DNA from: Glaciozyma antarctica PI12
Lineage: Eukaryota; Basidiomycota; Microbotryomycetes; Kriegeriales; Camptobasidiaceae
Direction: 5' to 3'
Assembly: GCA_002917775.1 (NCBI GenBank)
Contig: KZ627160.1
Location: 666,834-730,833 of the forward strand
Length of the DNA: 64,000 bases
The notes beneath the pieces are model-generated. The model had not been told where the DNA came from. It saw nothing but the letters and a program-made list of their open reading frames with translations, and made no database searches. Every line of letters begins with the position of its first letter. The stretch's first letter is position 1. Positions 47,878-59,200 of the stretch are shown here, in pieces. Both the position numbers and the translations under genes were made by a program.

Positions 47878-48293
47878 ACACCGACCCGTACTCCATCGCG
47901 GTTGCGGCACTTGACGAGGAGCAGGCGAGGGTCGAGGAATGAGCGCAGAGCGAGTTTCGAAGGCCTGATAGTTTCCTCCGCACTCAGAGCTCTTCACGCG
48001 GTCGTGACGCTTTGACTGACGAGCTAGGCGTGCAGGCAGACGCGTGCGTTCTCACTCAGCAGGTCCTTGAGGGGGTCCGCAGAGACCTCAGAGCGCTTGG
48101 CGGACCCATTTCCCGCAATTCCATCTCCGCCAACCAGGCACCTCCTTAAGTTGCGCTCCTTGAGAAGAGCATTACCGAAGAGAAGCTCCGAGCCGAGTTG
48201 ACGAGAGAGGCGGAGAGGAGGATGACGGTGCTGGAGACGGTAGTGTTTGGCGGGCTGAGGCGGTCTGCTTCGACGAGCTGCTTCGTAGCGTGA
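47878..48293 (+). pseudogene. Decayed coding remnant with two in-frame stops
   Basis: One reading frame stays protein-like over about 140 codons but is cut by TGA (47940) and TAA (48147). It reads PYSIAVAALDEEQARVEE, stop, then ELGVQADACVLTQQVLEGVR, GGPISRNSISANQAPP, stop, then LEKSITEEKLRAELTREAER, MTVLETVVFGGLRRSA and a final TGA at 48291. The last part looks like an amphipathic coiled coil. No ATG, no matching intact gene in the window, family unknown. It could also be a real gene with misplaced introns, but no donor/acceptor pair removes both stops cleanly. It lies between the chitin deacetylase and the PPR gene, inside the mirrored duplication. Confidence 0.42.
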
Positions 48294-48636
48294 TCCAGGC
48301 TATGCGCGACTGGCTCCAGAGGAACGGAGGAAGCTGGGAAGGAGCCACGGCGCCGTGGATGGTCTGGAGGGAGAGGTCAGCAGCAGGCGCTCCCTGGATG
48401 TGGCTTACCCCGCAGCGTACCTTATGGTTGAGAGCTGTTCTTGCAAACCCTCTGATTCTCTCGAGCTCCGGGGGTCGCGCCTCGAGATGAGAGTTGAGGA
48501 GTAAGAAGCAGTTCCTCCTCGTTGTCTCTTCCCCTCCTTCCACCTCCCTCGCGCTCAGCTTCAGCCGCGGTGGCTTCAATTGGATAGGATCCTCGCCTAA
48601 GAACGCAGCTCTACGACCCAAGACGATGCTTGATTC
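48294..48636. other. Intergenic upstream of the PPR gene
   Basis: About 340 bases. No gene recognised. C/T-rich near 48530-48560. Confidence 0.4.
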
Positions 48637-51084
48637 ATGTTCGCCAACTCACTCCCCCTCCGAACCCGCCACGCTCTGCAGCACCTCAAACCGTCACCAG
48701 CTCTCGCGAGCACAGCTCCAAGCCGTACTACAGGTGCATTTGACTGCGAAGACTCACTCCTCATGGCGAGCTGACGAACGCGGACCCGAACGCAGCTCCT
48801 CGAACACGTCCAACACCACCTGCACCCAAACGCGCTCCCATCCCTCACCGCCACGCCCTTACCTCGCCCCACCACCTCTTCCAAGTCCGCACGCGCTGGA
48901 TCGCCCGAGCCCTCGCACAAGGCCACTACCTCCCCTCCCACCTCCTCTCAACCCTCCTCGCGAACCGTCGAATCCCCGCCCAAACCCTCGCCATTTGGGT
49001 CGACGTCCTTGCCCAGCGGGACGCCGTTTACGCGCTCGAGCGACTGGGATTGCTGGAGAGCGGAGGAGAAGAGAGGGAGCGGGTCGAGTGCCCCGATTGG
49101 CTCTTCCTCGCTATCCCTGGCCTGCTGCAGAGAAGAGAGGACGCGCCGTACCTCGCTTCGATGCTCCTCTCTCCCAGGCGGAAAGAGCTCGACCTGCCGA
49201 ATCAGGGATTGCTGGCAGCGCGGTGCATGCAGTTCCTACTCAAGGTGCGCAACTACGTCGCGTTGCGGGAGACGGTCGATTGGGTCTGCAAGCCCGAGCA
49301 GCAAGAGTTCATGGACAGCAGGACGTTCGTGCGCTGCCTTGCCGCTCTCGCGAGTCACCGGTCTCGAGCTGCTGACCTCAGCTCTCCGCCGGCATGGGTC
49401 CTTCATCCACTCGCGGCGAAGCTGAGGACGACGATGGACGCCCACAAGGTCCCCAAGACGCTCGCGACCTTTTGGCCCCTCTTCGACCCCGCCCTCATCC
49501 CTCGCGCGCCCAAGGACGCGGCGAAGCTGTTGTTGGAGATGGACCAGGCGGGAATCGTACCGGGGATCGAGCTGCTGCACGCGGTGATGAAGGTGTACGC
49601 GGCGGCGGGGATGGCAGCAGGTGCCGAGGTCTTTTTGAAGGAGATTATCGCTGGGAAGGCGAGGGATGAGGAGGAGATGGTGGGCGGGGAGATTGGGGAG
49701 GGAGGAGCTGCGAGCGCAGAGGGAAAGGGTGGGAAGCGAGACGGAGCTGCCGACGAGGTCGGCGAAGCAGCGACGGCAAACGGTGCGGAGGACTCCTTCG
49801 ACAATCCACCTCTCCCCTCCCCCAGCAACGTCTCCGAAATTCTCGACGAGCCACGATCCTACGGCGTCTACGACACCACCTACCTCTCGTCCCTCTCCAA
49901 GACCCCCAAACGCGCCTTCGAGTACTTTGACCACCTTCGCGCCACCCCTCGTCTATCTCCTTCTCACCCTCCCCTCGTCGACGTCGCCACCTGGTCCTCC
50001 CTCTTCACCATCATTGGCCGCTCAGACGTTCCAACCTCCCAAATCCTCTCCGTCCTCCGCACTCTCGAAACCTCGTCCGACAAACGTCCCTCTGTCAAGA
50101 TCTACACCGCAGTTATGCAGTCCCTCCTCCGTCGCGGCGACTTCGCCCACATCCTCCCGATCTGGCACCGTCTCGAATCCAGCGGCGTCCGACCTGACTC
50201 CCACCTCCTCGACATCGTCGCCCGCGCCCACATCTCCCTCGGCCATCCCTCCCATGCCCACTCATTCCTTGGCTCCCTCGCCTACCGCCCCTCTTTCGAC
50301 CCCCGTCCTTCCCCACACGACTCGCGTCGACCTCTCCTCCCGCACTCGGTCAGGATCGACACGATCGCGGTCAACTCGCTCCTCTCGGGCTACAACCGCA
50401 GTGGCGCCTACCTCACCGTCTACAACCTCTTCAAAACCCTCCAGAGGGACTTCGAAGTCGATCCGGACGCAGCGACCATCTCGATCCTCCTCGACACGGC
50501 GCGGCACGCCAGCGCCGCCGCAGGACGGGGTTACGGACCCGGACTCGAACAGATCTCCTCTGGTACAAGTCGGTACGGGGACGATCTATGGGATGGGAGG
50601 CAGGCGTGGCGCGTAGCGGAGGGGATCATGTGGGACTTGCTGGAGCGGAACTGGCCGCGCGGGCGGACGGGGCTGGAGGATCCGATGGGCGCGGGAGGAG
50701 GGATCGTTGGATGGCTCAAGTCGGTCGGAGGAGAGAGGAAGGAGGAGAAGGAGGTCGATTTCGCAGGCACGTTGGCGCTGGACCCCCCGATCTATCCGCA
50801 GATCTTCCCCTCCCCTCCTGTCTTTCGTTCCTTCATCCAGCTCCTCGGGTATCACTCGACGCCTGATACGATCCCGCGCGTCCTGGCGTGGATGAAGTAC
50901 GTTGGTAGCGTGCCGGAGAAGAGCCACGGTGTGCCTTGCGATGATGTATATCGGCGAGGGGGGACCGACGGACAAGAGCTGGGAGAAGTTGAGGAAGTGG
51001 TTGAGCGAGTGGTTGGGGGAGAAGATGGTGCCGACGGATGGGGAGATTGCGTATTTAAGGAGAGGGGGGACGAGGAAGCTGTAG
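48637..51084 (+). CDS. Pentatricopeptide-repeat (PPR) protein, probably mitochondrial
   Basis: Likely binds mitochondrial RNA. The start MFANSLPLRTRHALQHLKPS is Arg-rich, lacks acidic residues and fits a mitochondrial presequence. One intron (about 48731-48795) joins it to a long exon: HHLFQVRTRWIARALAQGHY, WVDVLAQRDAVYALERLGLL, then helical pairs with PPR spacing, for example VKIYTAVMQSLLRRGDFAHI with WHRLESSGVRPDSHLLDIVA, and IDTIAVNSLLSGYNRSGAYL with FKTLQRDFEVDPDAATISIL. A Glu/Gly-rich insert lies at 49680-49790. The open frame continues past 50930 into unlikely sequence to 51545; one base over, the sequence reads ATVCLAMMYIGEGGPTDKSW then LRKWLSEWLGEKMVPTDGEI and stops at 51084, which I take as the true end, so a one-base insertion near 50925 (gagaagagcc) is inferred. 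PPR call is good. Confidence 0.72.
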
Positions 51085-51577
51085 CGCTGTATGGGGAATG
51101 CGATCGAGGTCGCGGAGATTTGGGAGCGAGGTTTTTCGGAGAGGTCTGCTTGCTTTGTTTTCGAGCACGGCGCTTTGATACTCCCTCTCTCTCTCTTGAA
51201 GCTGCCCTGAGGAGGGGGAGCAAGAGGAAGACGGTTTCGCGAAAGTCGCAAACTCGCGTCGTCTTCGTCCTGAGCGAGCCGCGCTGCCTCAGCTTCCTCA
51301 ACTTCCTCAACTTACAAAACTGCAAGCGTTTTCCTTCCTTCTCCATCCGTGCTCATTACGCGGCCTTGAGCCTCCCCGACCTCGCCCTCGCCCGAGCTTC
51401 GTCGTCACCTCTCGCGCATCGTTTCTCGCTGGCCGAGACGCGGTCATCCTTCCTCCTTCTACCTCCTCTCTCCTCGCCCGGGCAAGAGACTAGACGGATC
51501 ACAGCCCTCTACCGTGAAAAAGAAATAGAAATTGTCTTTATCTAAACGAGAGTGTGTGAGAACCGCGTCCTCCATCA
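51085..51577. other. Convergent 3' region, 0.49 kb
   Basis: Lies between the inferred stop of the PPR gene and the stop of the two-domain chitin deacetylase. An open frame crosses it in the PPR exon frame but has the character of noncoding sequence. Confidence 0.45.
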
Positions 51578-54475
51578 CTATGCAGCACCAGGCGCCGGCG
51601 TTCCTACGCCCTCCCAATCATCAGCTTCCCACCAAAAAAAAAGGAGCGAGCAAAGGACGTACCCTCGCAAGTCCACGTAGCGTCGCGCGCTGATGGTCTT
51701 CCGATAGATTGGTAGGGAGATAGACCGAGGCAATCAGCGACGGTCACAAGCCTGCGTTCTTCGTTAGTCTCTGCTTGGAAGAATGGGGAAAGAGCGTACT
51801 TGTATCCGCGCGAAAGGAGGTCGGGAACGACGGCGGGGATTATGGTGGTCGAAGTCCCTTCTTTGACCTCTGCGTCCTCGCATCAGGGAGATCGATTCCC
51901 AAACCTTGTAGAAGGGGAGACGAACCGTGGTTGAGCGCCATAACGGGCTCGGGATAGTTATCGTACACCGCCTTGTACCTTGCGATAGATTCCGCAGGCG
52001 TGAGGCCGAGAGTGTCCCCGCTATCAAGGGACCAGAGCGTCGTGTAATAGCCTCGGGCAGCGAGGACCTCGATTGAAGCGGCGTTATATTCTCCGTAGGG
52101 CTGAGAGGGAGTCAGCGCAGGAGAGAGCGGGGGAGGGAGGGACGTACGGGGCGGAGAAAGCGGGGGACGACGCCTAGGATCTTCTTGAGAGCGGTTTCAA
52201 CCTGTGTAAGGGAGGCGTCAGTGAGCTCGCGGTGGGGGGTGAGAGGAAGGGACGAACGAGGTCGAGCTGTTGGTTGAGTTGGGCAGGAGTGAGAGTGGTG
52301 ATATCGACGTGGCTCCAGCTGCAAACAAGAATCAGCATGCCTCGCCTCACCAACGTAAAAAAGCAGCAGCGTACGTGTGCGATCCGATCATGTGTCCCGC
52401 GTTGTAGCGAGCGATCAAATCATCCGCACGATCGTAGATGCCTGCGAACGCGATCAATCAGCGCCGACTCGCTTTCCCAATGCTCGAACGAACAGCCCCA
52501 GTTGTAGCCGTTGACGTAGAACGATCCCTTGGAGTTGTAAGAGGTGAGGTAGTTGGCGATGTCAGAACCGAAAGAGTACTGCGACGACATCAGCGCAGCC
52601 CTGCAAGCGAACGAAAAGCACGCACAGGTCCATCGTCAAAACTCATCGCAAACGTGCCAGGAACGACGCAGTTTTCCACGACCGTCGAAGGGGAAAGCGG
52701 AGTAGGCGCCGTGGTGGGAGCAGTAGAGGTGGCGGAAGCAGTTGCCGACGAGGACGGAGCAGCTGCACGACTTCGTCAGATTCCGTACGAGGAATGAGGG
52801 ACGAGGCGACGCACCATCGCATGTCCAGGTGGCGTCTCGGGCGCTGGGAGTCCCGATAACTTGGTAGGGCGATACAGCGAGACACTCGGCAACTGTAACC
52901 AGCCTGCCCAAAGTTAGTGCCCGTTCAAGCTCGAAAGGCGAGGGAGTCACTTGTAGCCCGCCTTGATGAGCTCCGGAACAACGATAGGGACGACGGTAGT
53001 AGCCGTTCCCTCCTTAACCTCTGCTCCGCCTCAATAAGCCATCATCCCAAAAAGCGAGAGAGAGAAGACAAACCATGAGCGAGGGACATGACGGGCTCTG
53101 GGAAGTTGGAATAGAGAGCGCGGAAGCTCGCGATAGATTGAGCGGGGGTGGCGCCGAGAGTATCCTCGGTATCGTGGCTCCAGAGCGTCGTGTAGTATCC
53201 GCGGGATTCGAGGACTTTGAGACTTGCGGCGCTGTAGGAACCGAAGGGCTGCGTCGTTGAGGGGGTTAGCGAGCGGTTTTGAAAGGGGAGAGAGAACGGA
53301 CGGGGCGGAAGAAACGCGGCTTGATGCCTAGGATCTTCATGAGAGCGGTTTCGACCTGTGGAGGCGTTAGTGTAAGAAGGCGGTAGGAGAGGGGCAGCAT
53401 ACCTTGGTGATTTCGTCGTTAAGCTCGGCGTCGGTGAGGAGCGAGATATCTCTGCGAGAGTGGGTGAGATTTCGCTCGGGTCGCCTCGAGCGAGGAAGAC
53501 ATACGGGTGACTCCAACTGCGTGGAAAAGCAGGTGAGCACTTGCTGAAGCGGGTTCGAGCGAGAGGACGTACGTGTGCGAGCCGATCAGGTGTCCGACTT
53601 TGTACCTCGCAATCAAGTCGTCCGCGCGATCGTAGATGCAGCCCCAGTTATCACCGTTCACTGCAATCACCCTCAGTCCACTTCTCGCTCGCCCAAAGTC
53701 CCAGAACGCACCATAGAAAGATCCCTTGGAGTTGTACTTCTGCAACGTCGCAGCGATGTCGGCGCCGAACGAGAACTTGCCAAAAGAAACGTCAGCTTCA
53801 GCGCTTTGGTGGAGGAAGAGGACGACGTACGGGTCCGTCGTCGAAGCTCAATGCGAATGTTCCAGGAAGGACGCAGTCAGTGATGGGGACGCCGCTGGAG
53901 ATGGGGAGAGCGACGGTGAAGGTCGATGATGCAGTGGCGGTGGTGGTGATGGGGGAGGAAGCGGTGGAATCGGTGGAGGTGATGGAGGTGGTTGACGAGA
54001 AGGAGGCGGAGGTTGAGGAGGAGGAAGTCGAAGAGGAAGAGACGGCGGTGGAGACGGCGGAGCTTCGGGTCGAGGTTGCGAAGCTGGAAGAGGGAGCCAG
54101 CGAGGAGGCCGCAGAGGACGTCGCCGATGAAGATGCTGAAAATGTAGTCGAAGCGCTGGAGATGGGGGACAAAAAAGTTGACGAAGAGGTGCGAACGGAG
54201 GTTGAAAAGGAGGTAGGAATGGTGGTGGAAGGTGCGCGGGACGAGGTCGGTGCGGAGGAGCTTGTGATTCTACTACTCGCAGTCATCGTTTTAATGATAG
54301 AAGTAGTCCTCACGGAGGTGGTGGAAGTCGCCCTGATCGTCGTCGAGGTGGTGCGAGGAGTCCAGGGCTTGAAAAGTCCCCGCCAGATGTCGAAGAGGAG
54401 TCCAGGGTCGGGCTCGGCGACCGCTGAGACGGTCGTGCTGAGGAGGGCGATGGCCAGGGCTGACTTGAAGAGCAT
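51578..54475 (-). CDS. Two-domain (tandem CE4) secreted chitin deacetylase
   Basis: One signal peptide (MLFKSALAIALLSTTVSAV), a Ser/Thr-rich stalk of about 150 residues (54370-53900), then a complete CE4 domain: FALSFDDGP, VGHLIGSHTWSHP, KPRFFRPPFGSYS, TTLWSHDTEDTLG, LVTVAECLAVSPYQVIG, ending TWTCD. Instead of a stop the exon has a gtgcgt donor at about 52816; the next exon joins in frame as a Ala/Ser/Thr linker (SSSATASATSTAPTTAPTP), then NCVVPGTFAMSFDDGP begins a second complete CE4 domain: NAGHMIGSHTWSHVDIT, PRFLRPPYGEYN, TTLWSLDSGDTLG, LVTVADCLGLSPYQSIG, ending TWTCEGTPAPGAA at 51578. The second domain has no ATG or signal peptide of its own. Both domains keep the Asp-Asp-Gly and two His metal-binding residues. 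About eighteen introns, with similar positions in both halves and in the single-domain gene at 46188, so it arose by tandem fusion. Same substrate class expected: wall chitin. Confidence 0.85.
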
Positions 54476-55189
54476 GACGAGTGCGTGCTGGGGAGACGAA
54501 AAGAGTGACGAAGAGAAAACGAGGCGAAAGATACCGAATGGATGAGGAGACGAAGAGAAGAGGAGAGAGTGAAACGGGGGACGGCCTTCGGTTCAGAAGA
54601 GTGGGAGAGACATGCACGCGAGAAGGTCTGAGAGAAGAACAGGATTAGCGGCCCAAGACCTGTCCGCGCGAGGGACCTCCTTTGTTCCAGGCGAGAGAAA
54701 ACGCTTTCCCTTTTCATTTTCGAAAAAAGGGATCATCGCTGCGTGGACGTTGTAGATCAGCACTTCACTCTATAGATCTTCAAGTAGAAACTCGTACGGA
54801 TCTGTTCGATCGAATCGACGGAAGAGAGGTGAGACAAGGCAGGAGCAGGGGCGCGAGGGCAAGTCTCAGAGCGAAGATACCGTGCGTGAGGGTAGTCAGT
54901 CGCGGTAACAGCAGGAACACCGCCATTGACGAAGGAGTGGGTGGTGTGTGAGGGAGAAGAGGCCGGAGCAGAAGGAGTGGGTGGTGTTGTGAGGGAGAAT
55001 TGAAGAGGCCGGAGCAGCAGGTCGGCAAGCTCTGGTCGAGCGGAGGTGCAGAGGCGCGCTCAGCGTCGTTCGGATCTGGACAGCTGGAAAAGAGAGGAGA
55101 GCGAGACAAGAAGAGCAAGAGTCCAAGTCGAAATCTTCTCGGACTCCGAGTGATTGAACTCTCTCCCTCCTCCCACCCAACTCGTTACG
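54476..55189. promoter_or_regulatory. Bidirectional region, two-domain CDA / MYND copy 2
   Basis: 714 bases between divergent ATGs. Contains a tandem duplication of about 40-46 bases at 54931-55016. No specific promoter element identified. Confidence 0.45.
54931..55016. repeat. Tandem duplication, two copies of 40 and 46 bases
   Basis: Copy 1 at 54931-54970 and copy 2 at 54971-55016 both start gaaggagtgggtggtgt and end gaggccggagca, differing by small insertions in copy 2. Lies in the shared promoter region. Confidence 0.85.
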
Positions 55190-55949
55190 ATGGACGACGG
55201 ACTTCGCTGCGCCGGCTGCCACAAGGAAGGAACTATTCGCTGCTCCAAGTGCCACTCTGCTGGCGCCCAAGTCTTCTACTGCAGTGAAGCGCACCATAAA
55301 GCCGTGAGTCCCTCCTCGGCCCCGCCTCGCTCTGCCGCTCAACTCGACTCTCTCGTAGCTCTGGCCGACGCACCAGTGGTTCTGCGGCAAGTTGGACATG
55401 ATTTTTCAGCCTCCCCTCGCGAAAGAGGAGCTCGACTACATCACCGAGAACCATCGTCGCGAGAAGCGCCAAGGTACGCTCCCTCCGATCCCGCTCCTCC
55501 GAGCGAGCCTAACCACCCTCACATCCCCAGAGTCGTTCTCCCTCTCGACCTACCTCCAGGACCTCGGTGACGAGGCCAACCTTGTCGTCCGCCAAAGCAA
55601 CCTCTCCTCTCTCGTCAAATCCGGCGTCCCGACCCCTTTCGACGCCGGACCCTCTCGCCAGCCCTTCACGACCGCCGCTTTCTGGGCCCTCCCCCCTCAC
55701 GTCAAATCCGCCGCGCCAGGTGCGAGCGAGGGATACTTCCAAGCGGCGCTCAACCACTCGACGATGATTGATCATGCGGTCAGGCGAGGAGGAGAGCTGT
55801 TGGAGAAGCTGCAGGCGGATTTCTTGCTGGCGAAGATTGAGATTGAGGCGGTCAAAGTGGATGAGGAGGCCGGGGGGAGCGAGGCGAGGAAGAACTTCAA
55901 GGCGCTGGTTGCGAAGATGCCGACGGTTTTGAGGCTCGGAGTCGAGTGA
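55190..55949 (+). CDS. Small MYND-finger protein, copy 2
   Basis: MDDGLRCAGCHKEGTIRCSK begins an N-terminal zinc finger; it continues YCSEAHHKA, then after an intron (from about 55304) LWPTHQWFCGKLD. C-x2-C, C-x2-C, YCS and the final H-x3-C are all present, with His in place of the usual Cys in YCSxxC, a feature shared by the three small copies. The rest holds ESFSLSTYLQDLGDEANLVV, FDAGPSRQPFTTAAFWALPP, YFQAALNHSTMIDHAV, GGELLEKLQADFLLAKI, FKALVAKMPTVLRLGVE, matching copy 1. Three exons. It is head to head with the two-domain chitin deacetylase, the mirror image of copy 1 with the single-domain enzyme. Intact in this sequence. Confidence 0.85.
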
Positions 55950-56216
55950 GAGTAGGAGCATGTGCTTGTAATGGGGATACGCGGGAGAAGTTCAAATCAG
56001 CTGGGAGCAGAGTGAGCGATCCACCGTTCCCTGCGACCTCGTGAGCGAATAACAAGGCCGGTATCGGCTCGAGAGCGAGCGAAGACGTCGCTCGAACGCG
56101 TTCAGGGAGCGAGGAAGGAGTCCCGAACACTGAGCAGAGCGCCACTTAAAGCAGCGAACAGGAAGCAGGCAGTCCACCTCCTCTTGCGAACAACGAATGA
56201 TTCCCCTCGAACGTGC

Positions 56217-59200
56217 TCAAGCCGTCTTCTCCCCCTTCTCTCTCCCCGTCGCGAAATGCACCCTCAACCTCTCCAACGCAGCCTTCACCACCCTCATCAG
56301 CATCTTTCCCTACCCGAGCGCGACGAGTCCAACGTACCTGGTACTGCGGCACGAAAGGCTCGACCGCATGATCCTTCACTCGCACCCTCGCGACCTTCTG
56401 AAGATGTTGCGCGCTCGTCATAATAGCCTTGAACGGCGCCGCCTGCATACTCTGCCCTTAGCGTCGTTCCCAGCAGAGGAAAGGGGGGAGAGGGACGCAC
56501 CTCCTGATCTTCGACCAAACTCCAAGCGTCGCCTGACTTGCCCGCGCGAGCGGTTCGTCCGACTCGATGAACGTACTTGCGCATATCAGTCGGAACGTCG
56601 TAGCTGATTACATGCGAGACGTGCGGGAGGTCGATACCGCGCGAAATGAGGTCGGAGCAGATGAGCCTGCGCGGGCATCAGCACCACCTTCTGAAAGCGA
56701 CGAGGAAAAACGCACATCTGAATCTCCCCCTTCTTGAAACTCGCGAGGATCTTGGTTCGCTCGCTCGGCGGGAGCTCACTCGAGTACGCCTTAACGACGA
56801 CCTTCTTCCTCTCCTTGCTCCGAAAGCTTGCTCGAAAGCTTCGAGCGCTCCTCCTCGAAGAATTCGACGAGTTTGGCGAGCCGAGTGGCGGCTTCGACGG
56901 ACTTGGTGAAGCATAGCGCTGCGTCGAGAGCGAGGGTGTGGAGGAGGTGGAAGAGGTAGAGAGGCTTGTGAGAAGCGGGGGAGACGATCATGTGTTCCTG
57001 CGTTTGGAGTCAGTACGTGATGCGAGGGGGGAGGGAAGGACGGACCTTGAGGGTTGCGGGGAGCGTGAACTTGAGCTCGTCGTCGATCTCGTCGTCGGAG
57101 CCGTTCCCGTCTAGCCCATCTTCGACTGAGACGTACACTGGTCGGTTGAGGTGCAGCGCGTCAATCTTCGCGGGGTCTCGAGAGAGCGTTGCGGAGAACA
57201 GCAGCTTCTGGCACTGCTCATCTACTCGTCAGCCTCCTAACCTGCCAGCTCAGTGAGCGAAGGGACGTACCGAAGCAAGGCACCGCTCATCCAAATCCGA
57301 CGCCACGCGGCCGATACTCGCATCCCACCACTCGGGTGCCAGAACGTCCGCCGTCGTCTCGCCCACGCGAGGCCCGCTCAGAGTCGCAGGAGGTTTGAGG
57401 GCGGCGAGGATACTGGGAAGCCAGTCGTGGAAGGATTGATTGAGGAGCCGATCAGCCTCATCGATGACCTGCGATTCGTGCGTTAGCGGAAGGGTTGCTC
57501 AGAGAAGAAGTGGACGCACGAGGAAGCGGAGGTGCTGTAGGGAGAAGCCGGGAGTCGAGCGAATGTGGTCCATCAGTCGTCCGGGGGTAGCGATGAGGAT
57601 ATCGACGTTGCTGGATCCACCTTGCGAGCCTCTGCGCTCCTCGTCAGCTCGGCCCACGCTCCAAAAAACTCAAATAACGTACTCCTGCACGCCATCTCCT
57701 ACGAGAGCAAGCTGCTCCTGCGCAAACGAATGCTGTCCCGTCGCAGTCCCAAGCTGCACCCGCTCATCAGCTCCTGCCTCCCCAAAAGATCGCGAAAATA
57801 CGCACCTTCAATCCCGTCCCCTTCCCAAACGCCTCGAAAGTCTCCCGCACTTGCGCCACAAGATCCCTCGTAGGCAGCAAGATCAACGCCCTAAGGCGCG
57901 TAACGACGCGCGTGCTCAGCGTCTGCGCTTTCCGTCAGTCTCGCGCTTCGCAAGATAAGCAGAAGAGACGCACCTCGACGATGGGAACGACGTAGGAGAG
58001 CGTCTTTCCGCTTCCTGTAGGTGCGGACACGCAGAGGTCGCGAGGAGGGTCGAAGGGTGCGTAGAGTGCGCGGCCGTTCGAAAGTAGGAGAGGAAGAACA
58101 GCAGTTTGCACTGTCGTAGCGGCGCGTTAGCTATCACTCGACGCGATAAGATGAGCGGACGCACCAGCAAACGCATCGGTGAACCCCATCTCGCCCAGCC
58201 TCTTCACTCCTCGCTCTCCAACTCCCAGCTCTCCTCCAGCAACGAACGCGACCTTAAGCTCCGGATCCACCACCATCTTCTGCCGAACACTCTCATGGAC
58301 TTTGAGCGCTCCAAGCGTGCGCTTACTCGGAGGCGCAGGTCGAGTCGCCCCTGGTAGACGAAGGAGAGGTGCTGGCTCCTCCTTGGCGAGAGGGAGGTCG
58401 GGGATGGGAGAGGGAGAGCGTTCGGTGACGGGAGCGGTGGGGATGAGAGTCGAGGGAGAGGGAGGGGCGGGGGAGAGACGGCGAGAGGATCGCTTGAGAC
58501 GCTTCGCTTCCTTGCGAGCGGCGCGCTCTTCGGCTTCGACTTGGAGCTCGAGGGATTCGGCGGTGGGTTCGGCGGGAGCGTCGGTTGAGGGAGTCGTGTC
58601 GGTAGGGATGGAAGTAGGGGCAGCGGTGGGGAGGACGCGAACGGTGGGAGGGGGAGCAGGGAGTCCAGCAGCGCGAAGAGCTCGCAGCTCCGCCTTCTTC
58701 TCGTCTCGTTTGACCTTGCGCTCCTCCTTCTTCTTGAGGATGTCGAGCCGCTTCTCCTCCGCCTTCTTGTTCCGGTACCGCTCGTCGTCCGAATCGTCGC
58801 TGTCGTCGCTGTCCTCAGCAGCTCCCTCGACCTTGTCCCCTTCCGCTTCCACCTCCGGATCCACCTTGGCCCTTTTGCTCGCCTTGCGCACCGCCGGTTC
58901 TCCCGCCTTCTTCCCCGCCTTGCGCTCCCTCTTCTTCTTCAAGTACTTCTTCCTGCTCGGCGTCAAAGCCTTGGGCGCCTTCGGCTCCTTCTCTACCTCC
59001 TTCCTCAGCGCCGGTGCTCCCATCCGATCAGGGTGAATCGACGCCGCAGCTCCAGTACTCTAGTACTCTCGTACTGCTGTCCTTCCCACTGCTGCTCCGC
59101 CGGCGGAGGCACGTACATCGACCCCGAAGGTCCCAAAGGCTCGGAAGCGAACGAGACGCCCATCCGCTGCTGCCGCTTCTCCCTCTTCTCGCGCTTCTCC

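Noticed and set aside
47545-47997. Minus-strand 150-codon open frame
   Set aside because: No ATG-based start with family likeness; the plus-strand remnant explains the region better.
51085-51545. C-terminal extension of the PPR protein to 51545
   Set aside because: The extension lacks PPR character, while the neighbouring frame gives a coherent end at 51084.
51578-54475. Two separate chitin deacetylase genes
   Set aside because: The second CE4 domain has no ATG or signal peptide, and the exon linking it to the first joins in frame with normal splice sites.
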